A DNA stretch of 64,000 bases from CAWJEL01 sp964647255 (GCA_964647255.1 CAZYGI010000009.1:19555-83554), one strand, 5' to 3'. Shown: positions 11,132-21,002, counted from the first letter of the stretch. Made by a program: numbers and translations. Notes: a model not told the origin generated them from the letters alone.

Positions 11132-12718
11132 ATGACTCACATCTACATCTACGACACGACGCTGCGCGACGGCGCCCAGGGTGAGGGCATCTCCTTCTCG
11201 CTGGAGGATAAGCTCAACGTTGCGCGGCGGCTGGACGACGTCGGCGTCCCCTTCATCGAGGGCGGCTGGCCGGGCTCGAACGACAAAGATCGCGACTTCT
11301 TCCGTGCGATCCGTGATGTGCCGCTCCGCCAGGCACAGATTGCCGCGTTCGGCTCAACGCGGCGCGCAGGCGCGCGCTGCGAAACCGATGCCCAGATCGC
11401 CGCGCTGTTTGAGGCTGAGACGCCGGTCGTCACCATCGTCGGCAAGAGCTGGGATCTGCACGTACACCACGTGTTAGAAACCACGCTCGACGAGAACCTG
11501 GCGATGATCGGGGAGAGCGTGCGGTATCTGCGCGAGCGCGGCCGTCGCGTGTTCTATGACGCCGAGCACTTCTTCGACGGCTACAAGGCCAATCGAGAAT
11601 ATGCCCTGGCGACCATCGCCGTTGCCGCGGCCGCGGGCGCGGAGTTCGTCGTCCTGTGCGAAACCAACGGCGGCGCGCTCCCGTGGGAGGTCGAAGAGAT
11701 CGTTCGCAAGAGTGCGGCCTATCTGGCCGAGCACGCGGCCGAGCGCGAGATCGCCGTGCCGGTACAAATCGGCATCCACACACACGATGACGGTGGGCTC
11801 GCCGCGGCGAACGCGTTGGCAGCAATCCGCGCGGGCGCGACGCAGGTGCAAGGCACCATCAACGGGTACGGCGAGCGGGTGGGCAACTGCAACTTGTGCA
11901 CGGTCATCCCCGACTTGCAGCTCAAAATGGGCTATCGCTGCCTGGATCACGGTGGGCTGCGCCGTCTGGCGGAGCTGTCGCACTTCGTGGACGAGATGGC
12001 GAACATGGCGCCAAACCCGCGGCTGCCGTTCGTCGGCGCGAGCGCGTTCGCACACAAGGGCGGCATCCATGTCGCCGCGATCCTCAAGGTGGAGGCCAGC
12101 TACCAGCACATTGACCCTTCGTTGGTGGGCAACCGCAAGCGGGTGCTCGTAAGCGAACTTTCCGGCCGCGGTAACCTGGCCTATAAGGCGCGCGAGTTCG
12201 GCCTGGACGCGACGCGCGAGGACGTGCAGCGCGTGTTGGCCCAGGTGAAGGAGCTGGAAAACCGCGGTTTCTACTTTGAAGGTGCAGAGGCGTCAGTGGC
12301 GCTCATGCTCCAACGGATGCAGCCAGACTATCGCCCACCGTTCGAACTGATTGACTTCATGACCGTGGTCGAGCACCGCGAGGGCCGCGGCATCGTGGCG
12401 GAAGCGACGGTCAAAGTGCGAGTCGGCGGGGAGATCATGCACACAGCGGCCGAGGGCAACGGCCCGGTCAACGCGATGGATAAGGCATTGCGCAAGGCGC
12501 TCCTGCCGCACTACCCGAAGCTGGCTGACATCTACCTGGCCGACTACAAGGTGCGCATCCTCGACGGGAACGCAGCCACTGCCTCCACCACACGCGTCAT
12601 CATCGAGACCCGGAACGGCCGCGGCTCCTGGAGCACCGTGGGCGCGTCCACGAACATCATCGAGTCGTCATGGCAGGCGCTGGCGGACAGTATGGAGTAT
12701 GCGCTGCTGAACGCGTAG
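11132..12718 (+). CDS. cimA: (R)-citramalate synthase
   Basis: This 528-residue member of the LeuA/HCS family condenses acetyl-CoA with pyruvate to citramalate, giving 2-oxobutyrate for isoleucine without threonine deaminase. The CimA-type features are DTTLRDGAQGEGISFSLEDK, EGGWPGSNDKD and the metal motif HTHDDGG, with a C-terminal regulatory domain from about residue 400. The ATG at 11132 is preceded by AGGA; a TTG at 11111 is a less likely alternative. Its place between leuD and leuB fits use of LeuCDB for the next steps. Confidence 0.95.
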   Translation: MTHIYIYDTTLRDGAQGEGISFSLEDKLNVARRLDDVGVPFIEGGWPGSNDKDRDFFRAIRDVPLRQAQIAAFGSTRRAGARCETDAQIAALFEAETPVVTIVGKSWDLHVHHVLETTLDENLAMIGESVRYLRERGRRVFYDAEHFFDGYKANREYALATIAVAAAAGAEFVVLCETNGGALPWEVEEIVRKSAAYLAEHAAEREIAVPVQIGIHTHDDGGLAAANALAAIRAGATQVQGTINGYGERVGNCNLCTVIPDLQLKMGYRCLDHGGLRRLAELSHFVDEMANMAPNPRLPFVGASAFAHKGGIHVAAILKVEASYQHIDPSLVGNRKRVLVSELSGRGNLAYKAREFGLDATREDVQRVLAQVKELENRGFYFEGAEASVALMLQRMQPDYRPPFELIDFMTVVEHREGRGIVAEATVKVRVGGEIMHTAAEGNGPVNAMDKALRKALLPHYPKLADIYLADYKVRILDGNAATASTTRVIIETRNGRGSWSTVGASTNIIESSWQALADSMEYALLNA

Positions 12719-12746
12719 AGCGTGGAGCGTAGAGCGGGGAGCGAGC
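12712..12746. repeat. Heptad word array after cimA
   Basis: The words gtagagc, gtggagc, gtagagc and ggggagc follow each other across the cimA stop codon. Confidence 0.6.
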
Positions 12747-12792
12747 ATATCCGTTTTCGCCGCACGCGCCGCACACCAGAAAAAGGAGACTC

Positions 12793-13869
12793 ATGCAAGC
12801 GAAAATCACATTGTTGCCCGGTGACGGGATCGGCCCCGAAGTCGTCGCCGAGGGCGTCAAGGTTCTGAAGGCCGTGGCCGCGCAGTTCGGCCACACGTTC
12901 GTGTTCACCGAGATGTTGGTGGGCGGGATTGCCATTGATGCGACCGGCAAGCCGCTGCCGGATGAGACGTTAGCAGCGTGCAAAGCGAGCGACGCGGTCC
13001 TGTTGGGCGCGGTCGGCGGGCCGAAGTGGAGCGATCCCCGCGCGACGGTGCGGCCCGAGCAAGGGCTGCTGGGCCTGCGCGGCGGGCTGGGGCTCTACGC
13101 CAACGTCCGGCCGGTCAAGGTCTACCCCACACTGGTCGGCGCGTCCACGCTGAAGCCGGACGTGGTGGCCGGCGTGGACATGATCATCCTCCGCGAGCTC
13201 ACAGGCGGCCTCTACTTCGGGGTGCCGCAGGGGCAGAACGGCGAGAAGCCAAACCGGTCGGGCGTGGACACCATGTTCTACACCGAAGACGAAGTCTCGC
13301 GCCTGATGCGGTTGGCGTTCGAGTTGGCGCGCGGTCGCAGACGCAAGGTCACCTCGGTGGACAAGGCCAACGTGCTGGCGTCATCTCGGCTGTGGCGCAC
13401 CGTGGCTCACGAAGTCGCGGCCGAGTATCCCGACGTCGAGATGGAAGACCTCCTCGTGGACGCCTGCTCGATGCACCTGATCCGCCGGCCAGCCGACTTC
13501 GACGTGATCGCCACCGAGAACATGTTCGGCGACATCCTCTCCGATGAGGCCGCGATGCTGGTGGGCAGTATGGGCATGCTGCCGTCCGCGTCGCTGGGCG
13601 CGGGCAAGTTTGGCCTTTACGAGCCGATCCATGGCAGCGCGCCCGATATCGCCGGCCTGGGCATCGCCAACCCGCTCGCCACCATCCTGAGCTGCGCGAT
13701 GCTGCTGCGCTGGTCGCTCGGCCTGGCAGCCGAGGCGGACGCGGTGGAAGCCGCCGTAGATGCCGTGTTGGCCGATGGCTACCGCTGCGGCGACATCGTG
13801 ACGCCGGGCTGCAAGCTGGTGGGGACGGTCGAGATGGGGGATGCGGTGGCGGCGCGGATCGTTGGCTAG
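12793..13869 (+). CDS. leuB: 3-isopropylmalate dehydrogenase
   Basis: This 358-residue NAD-dependent decarboxylating dehydrogenase oxidises 3-isopropylmalate and probably 3-methylmalate from the citramalate route. Signatures include LLPGDGIGPEV at the start, RELTGGLYFG, and NMFGDILSDEAAMLVGSMGMLPSASLG. AAAGGAG lies upstream of the ATG. Confidence 0.97.
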   Translation: MQAKITLLPGDGIGPEVVAEGVKVLKAVAAQFGHTFVFTEMLVGGIAIDATGKPLPDETLAACKASDAVLLGAVGGPKWSDPRATVRPEQGLLGLRGGLGLYANVRPVKVYPTLVGASTLKPDVVAGVDMIILRELTGGLYFGVPQGQNGEKPNRSGVDTMFYTEDEVSRLMRLAFELARGRRRKVTSVDKANVLASSRLWRTVAHEVAAEYPDVEMEDLLVDACSMHLIRRPADFDVIATENMFGDILSDEAAMLVGSMGMLPSASLGAGKFGLYEPIHGSAPDIAGLGIANPLATILSCAMLLRWSLGLAAEADAVEAAVDAVLADGYRCGDIVTPGCKLVGTVEMGDAVAARIVG

Positions 13870-13937
13870 ATACGGTAAGTCGCGCTTGCTGTGTAATGAC
13901 TTACTCGACATTTGTGTATTCTGGGAGTAACTTGGAT

Positions 13938-15632
13938 ATGTTAGACAATCTCAACCGCCCCATGCGATCCGACATGGTGAAAAAAGGCTTCGAGCGCGCG
14001 CCGCACCGGTCGCTGCTGCGCGCGACGGGCGTCATTCGTAGCGAGGACGACTGGAACAAGCCGTTCATCGCCATCGCCAACTCGTACACCGACATCATCC
14101 CCGGCCACGTCCATCTGCAAGGCTTCGGCGAGATCGTGCGCCAGGCCGTGAGGGAGGCGGGCGGGGTGCCCTTCATGTTCCACACCATCGGCGTGGACGA
14201 TGGGATCGCGATGGGCCACGTCGGCATGAAGTACAGCCTGGCGAGCCGCGAGCTGATCGCCGACTCGGTGGAGACGATGGTCTCCGCGCACTGGTTCGAC
14301 GGGATGATCTGCATCACCAACTGCGACAAGATCATCCCCGGCATGTTGATGGCCGCGATGCGCCTCAATGTGCCGACGCTCTTTGTCAGCGGCGGGCCGA
14401 TGAAGGCCGGCGTGACCGCGGCCGGCCGCGTGGTGGACCTCAACAGCGTGTTCGAGGGCGTGGGCGGCTACAAGAGCGGCAAGGTCACGGCCGAGGAGCT
14501 GGCGGAGCTGGAAAACGTCGCCTGCCCGACGTGCGGCTCCTGCTCCGGCATGTTCACCGCGAACTCGATGAACTGCCTGTGCGAGGCGCTCGGCATGGCG
14601 CTGCCCGGCAACGGGACGATCCTGGCGGTGGATCCCCGCCGCGAGGATCTGGCCCGGCAGGCCGGCGCGCAGATCATGCAGCTGATTGCCCGTGACCTGC
14701 GCCCGCGCGACATCGTGACGCCCGAGGCCATTGACAACGCGTTCGCACTCGACATGGCGATGGGCGGCTCGACCAACACCGTGCTGCATACACTGGCGCT
14801 GGCGCGCGAGGCAGGGATAGAGTATCCCATCGCGCGCCTCAACGAGGTGGCCGAGCGCGTGCCGACCATCTGCAAGGTGGCGCCGTCGTCCAGCTACCAT
14901 ATCGAGGACGTGGATCGCGCCGGCGGCATCTCGGCAATCCTGTGGGAGCTCTCCAAACGGCCGGGCATCCTGCACACCGATGCGATCACGGTGACCGGCA
15001 AGACCCTGCTGGAAAACGTCCAGGGCGCCGAGAGCCGGGATCCGGCCTGCGTCAGACCGCTGGAGAAACCGTACAGCGAGCGCGGCGGGCTGGCGATCCT
15101 CTTCGGCAACCTGGCGCCCGATGGCGCGGTGGTCAAGGCGGCGGGCGTGCTGCCGGAAATGCTGCGACACCGCGGCCCGGCCGTGGTGTTCGACTCGCAC
15201 GACGAGGCGAACGCCGGCATCCTGGGCGGCAAGGTCAAGGCGGGCGACGTGGTGGTGATCCGCTACGAAGGGCCGAAGGGGGGGCCAGGGATGCAAGAGA
15301 TGCTGGCGCCCACGTCGAACATCATGGGCATGGGCTTGGGCAGCTCGGTTGCGCTGATCACCGACGGCCGCTTCTCCGGCGCCACGCGCGGGGCGAGCAT
15401 CGGCCACGTCTCGCCCGAGGCCGCGGCCGGCGGGCCGATCGGGCTGCTCCGTGACGGTGATATGGTGGCGATTGACATCCCAGCTCGCACATTGAATGTC
15501 GAGCTCTCGGACGCGGAGCTGGCGGCGCGCAAGGCCGCCTGGCAGCCCCCGCAGCGCGCCTTGACCGGCTGGCTGAAGCGCTATGCGGCGATGGTCACAT
15601 CGGGGAGCCAGGGCGCGGTGCTGGCGATTTGA
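13938..15632 (+). CDS. ilvD: Dihydroxy-acid dehydratase
   Basis: About 564 residues; this Fe-S enzyme dehydrates the IlvC products to 2-oxoisovalerate and 2-oxo-3-methylvalerate. Cluster-ligand cysteines appear in NCDKIIPG and in CPTCGSCSGMFTANSMNCL, with GRFSGATRG later. The start at 13938 has GGGAG ten bases upstream; an ATG at 13962 (MRSDMVKKG, the usual IlvD beginning) and one at 13896 are alternatives. It is the last gene of the operon. Confidence 0.95.
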   Translation: MLDNLNRPMRSDMVKKGFERAPHRSLLRATGVIRSEDDWNKPFIAIANSYTDIIPGHVHLQGFGEIVRQAVREAGGVPFMFHTIGVDDGIAMGHVGMKYSLASRELIADSVETMVSAHWFDGMICITNCDKIIPGMLMAAMRLNVPTLFVSGGPMKAGVTAAGRVVDLNSVFEGVGGYKSGKVTAEELAELENVACPTCGSCSGMFTANSMNCLCEALGMALPGNGTILAVDPRREDLARQAGAQIMQLIARDLRPRDIVTPEAIDNAFALDMAMGGSTNTVLHTLALAREAGIEYPIARLNEVAERVPTICKVAPSSSYHIEDVDRAGGISAILWELSKRPGILHTDAITVTGKTLLENVQGAESRDPACVRPLEKPYSERGGLAILFGNLAPDGAVVKAAGVLPEMLRHRGPAVVFDSHDEANAGILGGKVKAGDVVVIRYEGPKGGPGMQEMLAPTSNIMGMGLGSSVALITDGRFSGATRGASIGHVSPEAAAGGPIGLLRDGDMVAIDIPARTLNVELSDAELAARKAAWQPPQRALTGWLKRYAAMVTSGSQGAVLAI

Positions 15633-15639
15633 TGTACAA

Positions 15640-15679
15640 GCGATACTGCCGAAGTCACCGGTGACTTCGGCAGTATCGC
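15640..15679. terminator. Perfect 40-bp palindrome between ilvD and the ABC permease
   Basis: The two 20-nt arms (15640-15659 and 15660-15679) are exact reverse complements with no spacer; the centre reads GTCACCGGTGAC. It lies between convergent genes and is followed by a short T-run on the plus side, so it is best read as a bidirectional terminator. Confidence 0.7.
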
Positions 15680-15721
15680 GTTTCAAAGCCGGTGTCCGCT
15701 GGCTGATAAACGCGCCTCGTG

Positions 15722-18292
15722 CTATTCATAGCGCAGCGCCTTGATAATCTCCATATTCGCCGCCTGGCGCGCGGGCATGAGCGCGGCAAGCACGCCGAAA
15801 AGCAGGCCGGCCGCAATGGCCGCCAGGACGCCGGCCAGCGGGAACGTGTAGGCCATCTTCATGTAGCCGGCCGTGTTCAAGCCGGCGACAAACATGTAGC
15901 TGAGATAGAGCCCGGCCAGGATGCCGAACGCCGTGCCCAGCGCCGCCAGCAGCAGTGCTTCCGCAACAATTGTCTTCCCCACCTGGCTGCGCGTCGCGCC
16001 GATCGCGCGCAACATGCCGATCTCGCGCGTCCGCTCGATGACGCCGATCGCCAGCGTGTTGAGGATGGCGATCAACGATGGAAACGCCAATACGGCAAGC
16101 AGAACATAGAATCCATAGATGATGGACTCGTACTGTTTGGCGAATTCCGCCAGATACGCGCGGCCCGAAACCAGCCGGAACTGCGGATAATCGGCGACGA
16201 TTTGGTTGAGCCATTGCTCCGCGGTGGTGGCGTCCGCGCCCTTCGCCAGGTTGACCTGGTAGAGGATATCCTCGCTCTTGTTGAAATCCAGTTTCATGTT
16301 CGCCTGCGAGATGTACGCGGTGTTGATCTTCATGCTCAACACGTCGCTGCCGATCGCAACGATGCGGTAGTCATGCTGCCCGGTCGGCGTCGCCAGCGGG
16401 ATGACGTCGCCCACCTTCAGCCCGAGAGGCGTGGCGAGGATCCCATTGACGATAGCGTTGCGGCCATCGGCGGCCAGCGCGACGAATGCCGCTTGCGCGT
16501 CTCCGCTCACGAAATCCATCCCCGATATTTTCGGGTATTGGATGGGATCAATGCCCAGGACGGAAATCGTCGCATCGCCCGTGCCGGCCTTCAGCGAGAC
16601 GGAGGGGACCGACGACTGGGCGTACCGCAGCGAATTGACTGCACCGACCCCGGGGATCGAGATCAGCTTGCCCTTCAAGGTTTGGCTGGCGCCGACGTCG
16701 CCTTTCCAGATGGCGACCGAGGGCGGCAGGAGCAGGTAGTCGCTCCCCATCGTTCTGTCAAACATGTTCATCGCCGTGCCAACGAGGCTGAACAACATCC
16801 CACCGACGCCGACGACGATCGCCAGGCCGATCATCGTTGCGCTTGCCGTGACAGCCGCGCGCGAGGGTTGGCGCGTAAGATTGCCCTGCGCAATCTCACC
16901 GGTGCCGCCGCGGGCAAAAACCAGCGCCAGCAGAGCGCCAAACAGCCGCGCAATCGGTTGGACCAACGCCGGCGCGACGAGCACCAGGCCGACGAGCACC
17001 AGCAAGCCGCCCAGCGCGACCAGCGCAAAGCTGCCCGTAAGCAGTCCGATGATGGCGATGACGAGCATCACTGCGCCGACGATAGTGCCGACGCGGCTGA
17101 TGCGTTGCATCACCTCGCCAAGCGACGGTCGCAGGGCTTCCATCGGCGTGACGCGACTGGCCCGCAACGCGGGAAGCAAGCCCGACAGGAGCGTGACGCC
17201 AACGCCCAGCAGGATCGAAACCACAAACAGCGAGGGCGTGACCGTCGCAGTCATTTCGATGTTCATGAGTTGCTTCATGACCGGATTCAGCCCGGCCGTG
17301 ATGCCGGCGCCCAGCAGATACCCCAGTCCGATGCCGATCGCCGTGCCGATGACGCCTTGCACCAGACCTTCCGTCAGCACCAGGCCGCGGATGGTCGCCC
17401 GATTTGCGCCCAGCGCGCGCAACATGCCGATGTCGTGACGCCGCTCGGCGACGATGGTGCGGAAGGTGTTGAAGATGATGAATGCCCCCATCGCCAGCGC
17501 GAGGAAGCCGATCATGTTGAAGATGATGGCTGAGTTCTGCATCGTAGTCGCGAACTCCGAGCCGCTGGTCAGCCCGCCAAGCGTATAGGTGTTGCCCAAC
17601 TGCGCCTTGATGTTGTTGACGGTGGCATCGCTCTGCGCCTTGTCTTTGGTCGTCAGATTTGCCTCGATCACGTTGATCCGGCCATCGGCGTCGAGCAGCT
17701 TTTGCGCTTGGGAGAGGGTCACGAGCACCTGCTCGTTGCCAACGAGCGCGCGTCCCGGCATCAGGCCGACGATCGCCAGCTTGACGACTCCCTCGGTCGT
17801 CGGCAGCTTCAGCGAATCGCCCAGCTTCACGCCGATGGAATCGGCGAGCCGCTCCGAGATGACGGCGGCATTGGCGTCACTCGATTTCAGGAAGCGGCCC
17901 TGGGTGATACGATAATCGTGCAGGCTGGCCGCGACGGCCGGATCAACGCCGACGAGCGACACGGCGCCGACCGTCGAGTTCTTGCCGTAGAAATCGGGCG
18001 GCAGATTGATGGTGCGCTCCAATGATCCGCTGATGGCCGCAATCCCGTCGAGCGTTTTGATTTTGTTCAGCGTGGACGCGGAGAAAGACTCACCCGTCTT
18101 GTGCGTGATCATCACGTCGGTCTGGCCCGACGCTGAGAGGAGGCTTTTGTTGAACGCCTCATTCATCGTGGGCAGCAGGATGCCCATGCCGAAAATCACC
18201 ATCACGCCGATGATGATCGCCAGCGTGGTGAGAAATGTTCGCAGTTTGCGGCCCCGCATGTACTTCGTGGCCAGTGCTATTTGAAATTTCAT
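15722..18292 (-). CDS. ABC transporter permease, FtsX/MacB type
   Basis: This 856-residue membrane protein has a first transmembrane helix at about residues 18-38, an extracytoplasmic MacB-like domain, an FtsX permease domain (about 250-390), further central helices, a second extracytoplasmic domain and a second FtsX domain (about 725-850). The same layout is seen in duplicated permeases that work with a separate LolD/MacB-type ATPase, which lies two genes upstream. It ends in EIIKALRYE, a common ending of these permeases. Substrate is unknown; peptide, lipid or drug export are all possible. Confidence 0.9.
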   Translation of the reverse strand: MKFQIALATKYMRGRKLRTFLTTLAIIIGVMVIFGMGILLPTMNEAFNKSLLSASGQTDVMITHKTGESFSASTLNKIKTLDGIAAISGSLERTINLPPDFYGKNSTVGAVSLVGVDPAVAASLHDYRITQGRFLKSSDANAAVISERLADSIGVKLGDSLKLPTTEGVVKLAIVGLMPGRALVGNEQVLVTLSQAQKLLDADGRINVIEANLTTKDKAQSDATVNNIKAQLGNTYTLGGLTSGSEFATTMQNSAIIFNMIGFLALAMGAFIIFNTFRTIVAERRHDIGMLRALGANRATIRGLVLTEGLVQGVIGTAIGIGLGYLLGAGITAGLNPVMKQLMNIEMTATVTPSLFVVSILLGVGVTLLSGLLPALRASRVTPMEALRPSLGEVMQRISRVGTIVGAVMLVIAIIGLLTGSFALVALGGLLVLVGLVLVAPALVQPIARLFGALLALVFARGGTGEIAQGNLTRQPSRAAVTASATMIGLAIVVGVGGMLFSLVGTAMNMFDRTMGSDYLLLPPSVAIWKGDVGASQTLKGKLISIPGVGAVNSLRYAQSSVPSVSLKAGTGDATISVLGIDPIQYPKISGMDFVSGDAQAAFVALAADGRNAIVNGILATPLGLKVGDVIPLATPTGQHDYRIVAIGSDVLSMKINTAYISQANMKLDFNKSEDILYQVNLAKGADATTAEQWLNQIVADYPQFRLVSGRAYLAEFAKQYESIIYGFYVLLAVLAFPSLIAILNTLAIGVIERTREIGMLRAIGATRSQVGKTIVAEALLLAALGTAFGILAGLYLSYMFVAGLNTAGYMKMAYTFPLAGVLAAIAAGLLFGVLAALMPARQAANMEIIKALRYE

Positions 18293-18306
18293 GGACAGGT
18301 CCTCCT

Positions 18307-19608
18307 CTATCTGGACTCGATAGAGACTTTCGCCGTCATGTTCCAGCGCAATCGCGCGTCCTGCTGATCGGGCGTGACCACCACCGTATAGACAATGTCG
18401 CCCTGCCGGGTGTCGCCGTAAGGTTTGATCTGGCTCACGTGGCCGGTCAGCTCCAGCCCCGGGATGGCGTCGAACGTTACGGTCGCCGGCATCCCCTCCT
18501 TGACCTGCGCGATATTCAGCTCGGTCAGATCTTTGGTTTCGATCTGCCAGGCCGATGTGTCGGCCAGGCGGATGGCCACCGAGCCGGGCATCGCGTATTC
18601 GCCGGGCTTGATGTCCAGCGACATCACCGTCCCGGCAAACGGCGCCACAAGATCGGCCGCCGCGAGCTGCTCGGCTGCGAGATCGCGCACGGCCAGGGCT
18701 GCCTTGACGCCGGCCTCGAGCGCCGTCCGGTCATCGGTCGAAGGCTGGAGCCTCGCCAGCGCCGCCTTGGCATTTTCAAGCGCCGCCAGCGCCGCCTGGA
18801 CCTCAGCCGCACCGGGCATCAGGCGATCAAGCGTCGCCTGCGCGGTCTGCACCTGGGAGGAGGCGGTCGCCAGCTCCGCTGCGGTCGGGTGGGACTGCGC
18901 ATCCTTCAGCGCCGCAACCGCGGCATTGTAGTTGTTGGTGGCCTGCTGGAGCAGCAAGCTCTCGGGCCGGGCGCCGACATCCGGCGCGCCCTTGACCCTG
19001 TCGTAGGCCGCCTGCGCCTGGTCGAGCGCGGCGCGCGCATTATTGACCTGGGCGGTCAGATTGTTCAACTGTTCGGCAGTCGGGCCGGCGCGCACCTTGG
19101 TGTAGTTTTGCTGCGCCGCGGTCAGCGCGGCGCGGGCGGCGCTGACATCGGAAGCGGCCGGACCAGCGACGACTTTGTCATAGGCGGCCTGCGCCGCAGC
19201 CACATTTTGCTGCGCCGCGGCCACATCCTGCGCTGTCGGGCCATGATTGAGCTGGTCCAGCCTGGCCTGCGCGGCTGCCAGGTTGGCCTCCGCCTGCGCC
19301 AACTGCAAGTCCAACTGCCGCGTATCGAGTTGAACCAGGGCTTGACCGGCTTCGACGCGTTCGCCCAACGTCACGGGCACCGTCATGACGATGCCCGCCG
19401 ACGGCAAGCTGAGGCTGGCACCCTGCGCAGGGACGACCTGTCCCTCTGCGATGATCTGGCCGCCGTATGCCGGTCCTCCCGCCTGGGTTCCTGTCGACGC
19501 GACGGCCAGGGCCGTCGGCGCAGGTTCCGCAGGCGGCTTCGACTGGCTCGTGCAGCCGGTCACCGCCAGGAGGATCAGCAACAGGACACTCACTAAATAG
19601 TTCTTCAT
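18307..19608 (-). CDS. HlyD-type membrane fusion lipoprotein of the ABC system
   Basis: This 433-residue adaptor begins with a lipoprotein signal ending in LAVTGC, so Cys is probably lipid-modified and the protein is anchored outside the membrane. A biotinyl/lipoyl-like domain is split by a long alpha-helical hairpin made of about six repeats with the pattern GPTA..V..A...V..AQ..Y.KV, followed by the APFAGTV half-motif and a beta-barrel domain. The ATG at 19608 follows GAGG. The gene sits 14 bp before the permease and 12 bp after the ATPase. In a single-membrane cell such a protein cannot bridge to an outer-membrane channel, so its role may be substrate capture or cell-wall passage (inference). 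Confidence 0.85.
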   Translation of the reverse strand: MKNYLVSVLLLILLAVTGCTSQSKPPAEPAPTALAVASTGTQAGGPAYGGQIIAEGQVVPAQGASLSLPSAGIVMTVPVTLGERVEAGQALVQLDTRQLDLQLAQAEANLAAAQARLDQLNHGPTAQDVAAAQQNVAAAQAAYDKVVAGPAASDVSAARAALTAAQQNYTKVRAGPTAEQLNNLTAQVNNARAALDQAQAAYDRVKGAPDVGARPESLLLQQATNNYNAAVAALKDAQSHPTAAELATASSQVQTAQATLDRLMPGAAEVQAALAALENAKAALARLQPSTDDRTALEAGVKAALAVRDLAAEQLAAADLVAPFAGTVMSLDIKPGEYAMPGSVAIRLADTSAWQIETKDLTELNIAQVKEGMPATVTFDAIPGLELTGHVSQIKPYGDTRQGDIVYTVVVTPDQQDARLRWNMTAKVSIESR

Positions 19609-19620
19609 TCTACGCCTCAA

Positions 19621-20373
19621 CTACTGGGTTACAACCTTCGTCTGGCTTGGCTCGCGACCGTCAGGCTTGCCGGCGGCGACGCCACCGTTCGCGAGGTAGG
19701 TCTCATTCACGATTTTGCCGTCTTTGAGGAAGACGATGCGGTCGGCATACGCCGCGATGCGCGGGTCGTGCGTGACCATCAGCACCGCGCGGCCCCAGGT
19801 CTTCGCCACCTGCTTGAGCAGCACTGCGATCTCGTCCGCCGATTTGGTGTCGAGGTTGCCCGTCGGCTCATCCGCCAGCACCAGCACCGGATCGGTGATC
19901 AGCGCGCGGGCAATGGCCACGCGCTGCTGCTGCCCGGCCGATAACTGGTCGGGCCGGCTGGCAAGGCGATTCTCCAGCCCAACCTTGGTCAGCCACTCGG
20001 TCGCCTTTTGTTTCGTCTGTGCCGAGTTTGCGCCGTCGAGCAACAGCGGGAGGGACGCATTTTCGACCGACGACAGGATCGGGATCAGGTTGAAAAATTG
20101 GAACACGAATCCGATCTTGCGCCGACGCAGCTGCGTGATCATGTCATCAGACATCTTGGCCACCGGCTGCCCGTCAATGCTGACATTCCCGTCAGTGGGC
20201 CGGTCGAGCCCGCCGATCAGATGCAGCAAAGTTGACTTGCCGCAGCCGCTTGGACCCATCACGGCAACAAAATCGCCGGGGTTCACGGTCAGGTTGACGT
20301 GATCGAGCGCAACGACGGCCGTGTCGCCCGTGCCGTACACTTTGGTAAGATTTTCCGCCTGAATGAGGGCCAT
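19621..20373 (-). CDS. ABC transporter ATP-binding protein, LolD/MacB type
   Basis: This 250-residue ATPase has Walker A GPSGCGKST at residues 40-48, a signature LSAGQQQRVAIARAL (Ala for the usual Gly), and Walker B VLVLADEPTGNLDTKSA. The DEPTGNLD form marks the LolD/MacB/FtsE group that drives FtsX-type permeases. GGGAG lies seven bases before the ATG at 20373. Residues after about 228 form a short charged tail. Confidence 0.93.
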   Translation of the reverse strand: MALIQAENLTKVYGTGDTAVVALDHVNLTVNPGDFVAVMGPSGCGKSTLLHLIGGLDRPTDGNVSIDGQPVAKMSDDMITQLRRRKIGFVFQFFNLIPILSSVENASLPLLLDGANSAQTKQKATEWLTKVGLENRLASRPDQLSAGQQQRVAIARALITDPVLVLADEPTGNLDTKSADEIAVLLKQVAKTWGRAVLMVTHDPRIAAYADRIVFLKDGKIVNETYLANGGVAAGKPDGREPSQTKVVTQ

Positions 20374-20405
20374 AGTGAAACTCCCTTGACAAATGGGATG
20401 ATCAA

Positions 20406-21002
20406 TCAACCGGGCAAAGCCCAGGTTTTCCTGGGCCTGCCGCGTGCCTTTGTCTCCGGCTCGGGCAGCGGTTGCAGCCGGATCTCATCGAGCCGCGCCT
20501 CGATCATGTCCAGCCAACGCAGATCCGCTTCCACGTGCATGATCGCTTTATCGTACAGGAGAATGCCGGCGAGCTCCCGATCGGGATCGGCTTGCATGCG
20601 GCGGTCGGTGAGGTCGTGCAGCTCCTGGTACAACTGCATGCGCTGGACCTGGATCAGGCGGTACGGATCGGCGACGCCGGAAACCAGGGCGATCATTAGT
20701 TTAAGGAAGAACTCGTCGTGCTGATGCTCCGGTTCGATGCTGCTGGCAAACCACTCCTGGAGCGCCCGGCGGCCGGGATGGGTAAGCGCATAGATTCGCT
20801 TCTCCGGCCCAGCGGCCTGCTCGACGCCCTCTTCGACGACGAGCCCGCCCTGCTCCAAGCGCGCCAGCGTCGTGTAGATTTGCGCCGGCTTGACCTCCCA
20901 ATTCCCCTCGCCGCCAACAAGCGCCTCAAACGCCGCGCGCAATTCATACCCGTGGCGTGGGCGTTGGGCAAGGAGACCTAGAATGGCGTGGCGAACTGAC
21001 AT
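20406..21002 (-). CDS. PadR-family transcriptional regulator
   Basis: About 198 residues. The N-terminal winged helix (residues 1-85) shows VRHAILGLLAQRPRHGYEL and the recognition part YTTLARLEQGGLV; the C-terminal helical part (about 90-185) is the PadR dimerisation region. PadR proteins usually repress adjacent transporter genes and release on ligand binding. It is the first gene of the operon that encodes the ATPase, adaptor and permease, 32 bp before the ATPase, so autoregulation of an inducible export system is likely. Start is the ATG at 21002 (a GTG two codons earlier is possible). Confidence 0.9.
   Translation of the reverse strand: MSVRHAILGLLAQRPRHGYELRAAFEALVGGEGNWEVKPAQIYTTLARLEQGGLVVEEGVEQAAGPEKRIYALTHPGRRALQEWFASSIEPEHQHDEFFLKLMIALVSGVADPYRLIQVQRMQLYQELHDLTDRRMQADPDRELAGILLYDKAIMHVEADLRWLDMIEARLDEIRLQPLPEPETKARGRPRKTWALPG

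Noticed and set aside
13941..15686. Open frame of 581 codons on the minus strand
   Set aside because: Antisense to ilvD, whose catalytic cysteines and length are complete.
15719..17533. Open frame of 604 codons on the plus strand
   Set aside because: Antisense to the FtsX-type permease; composition is Gln/Arg/Asp-rich shadow sequence.
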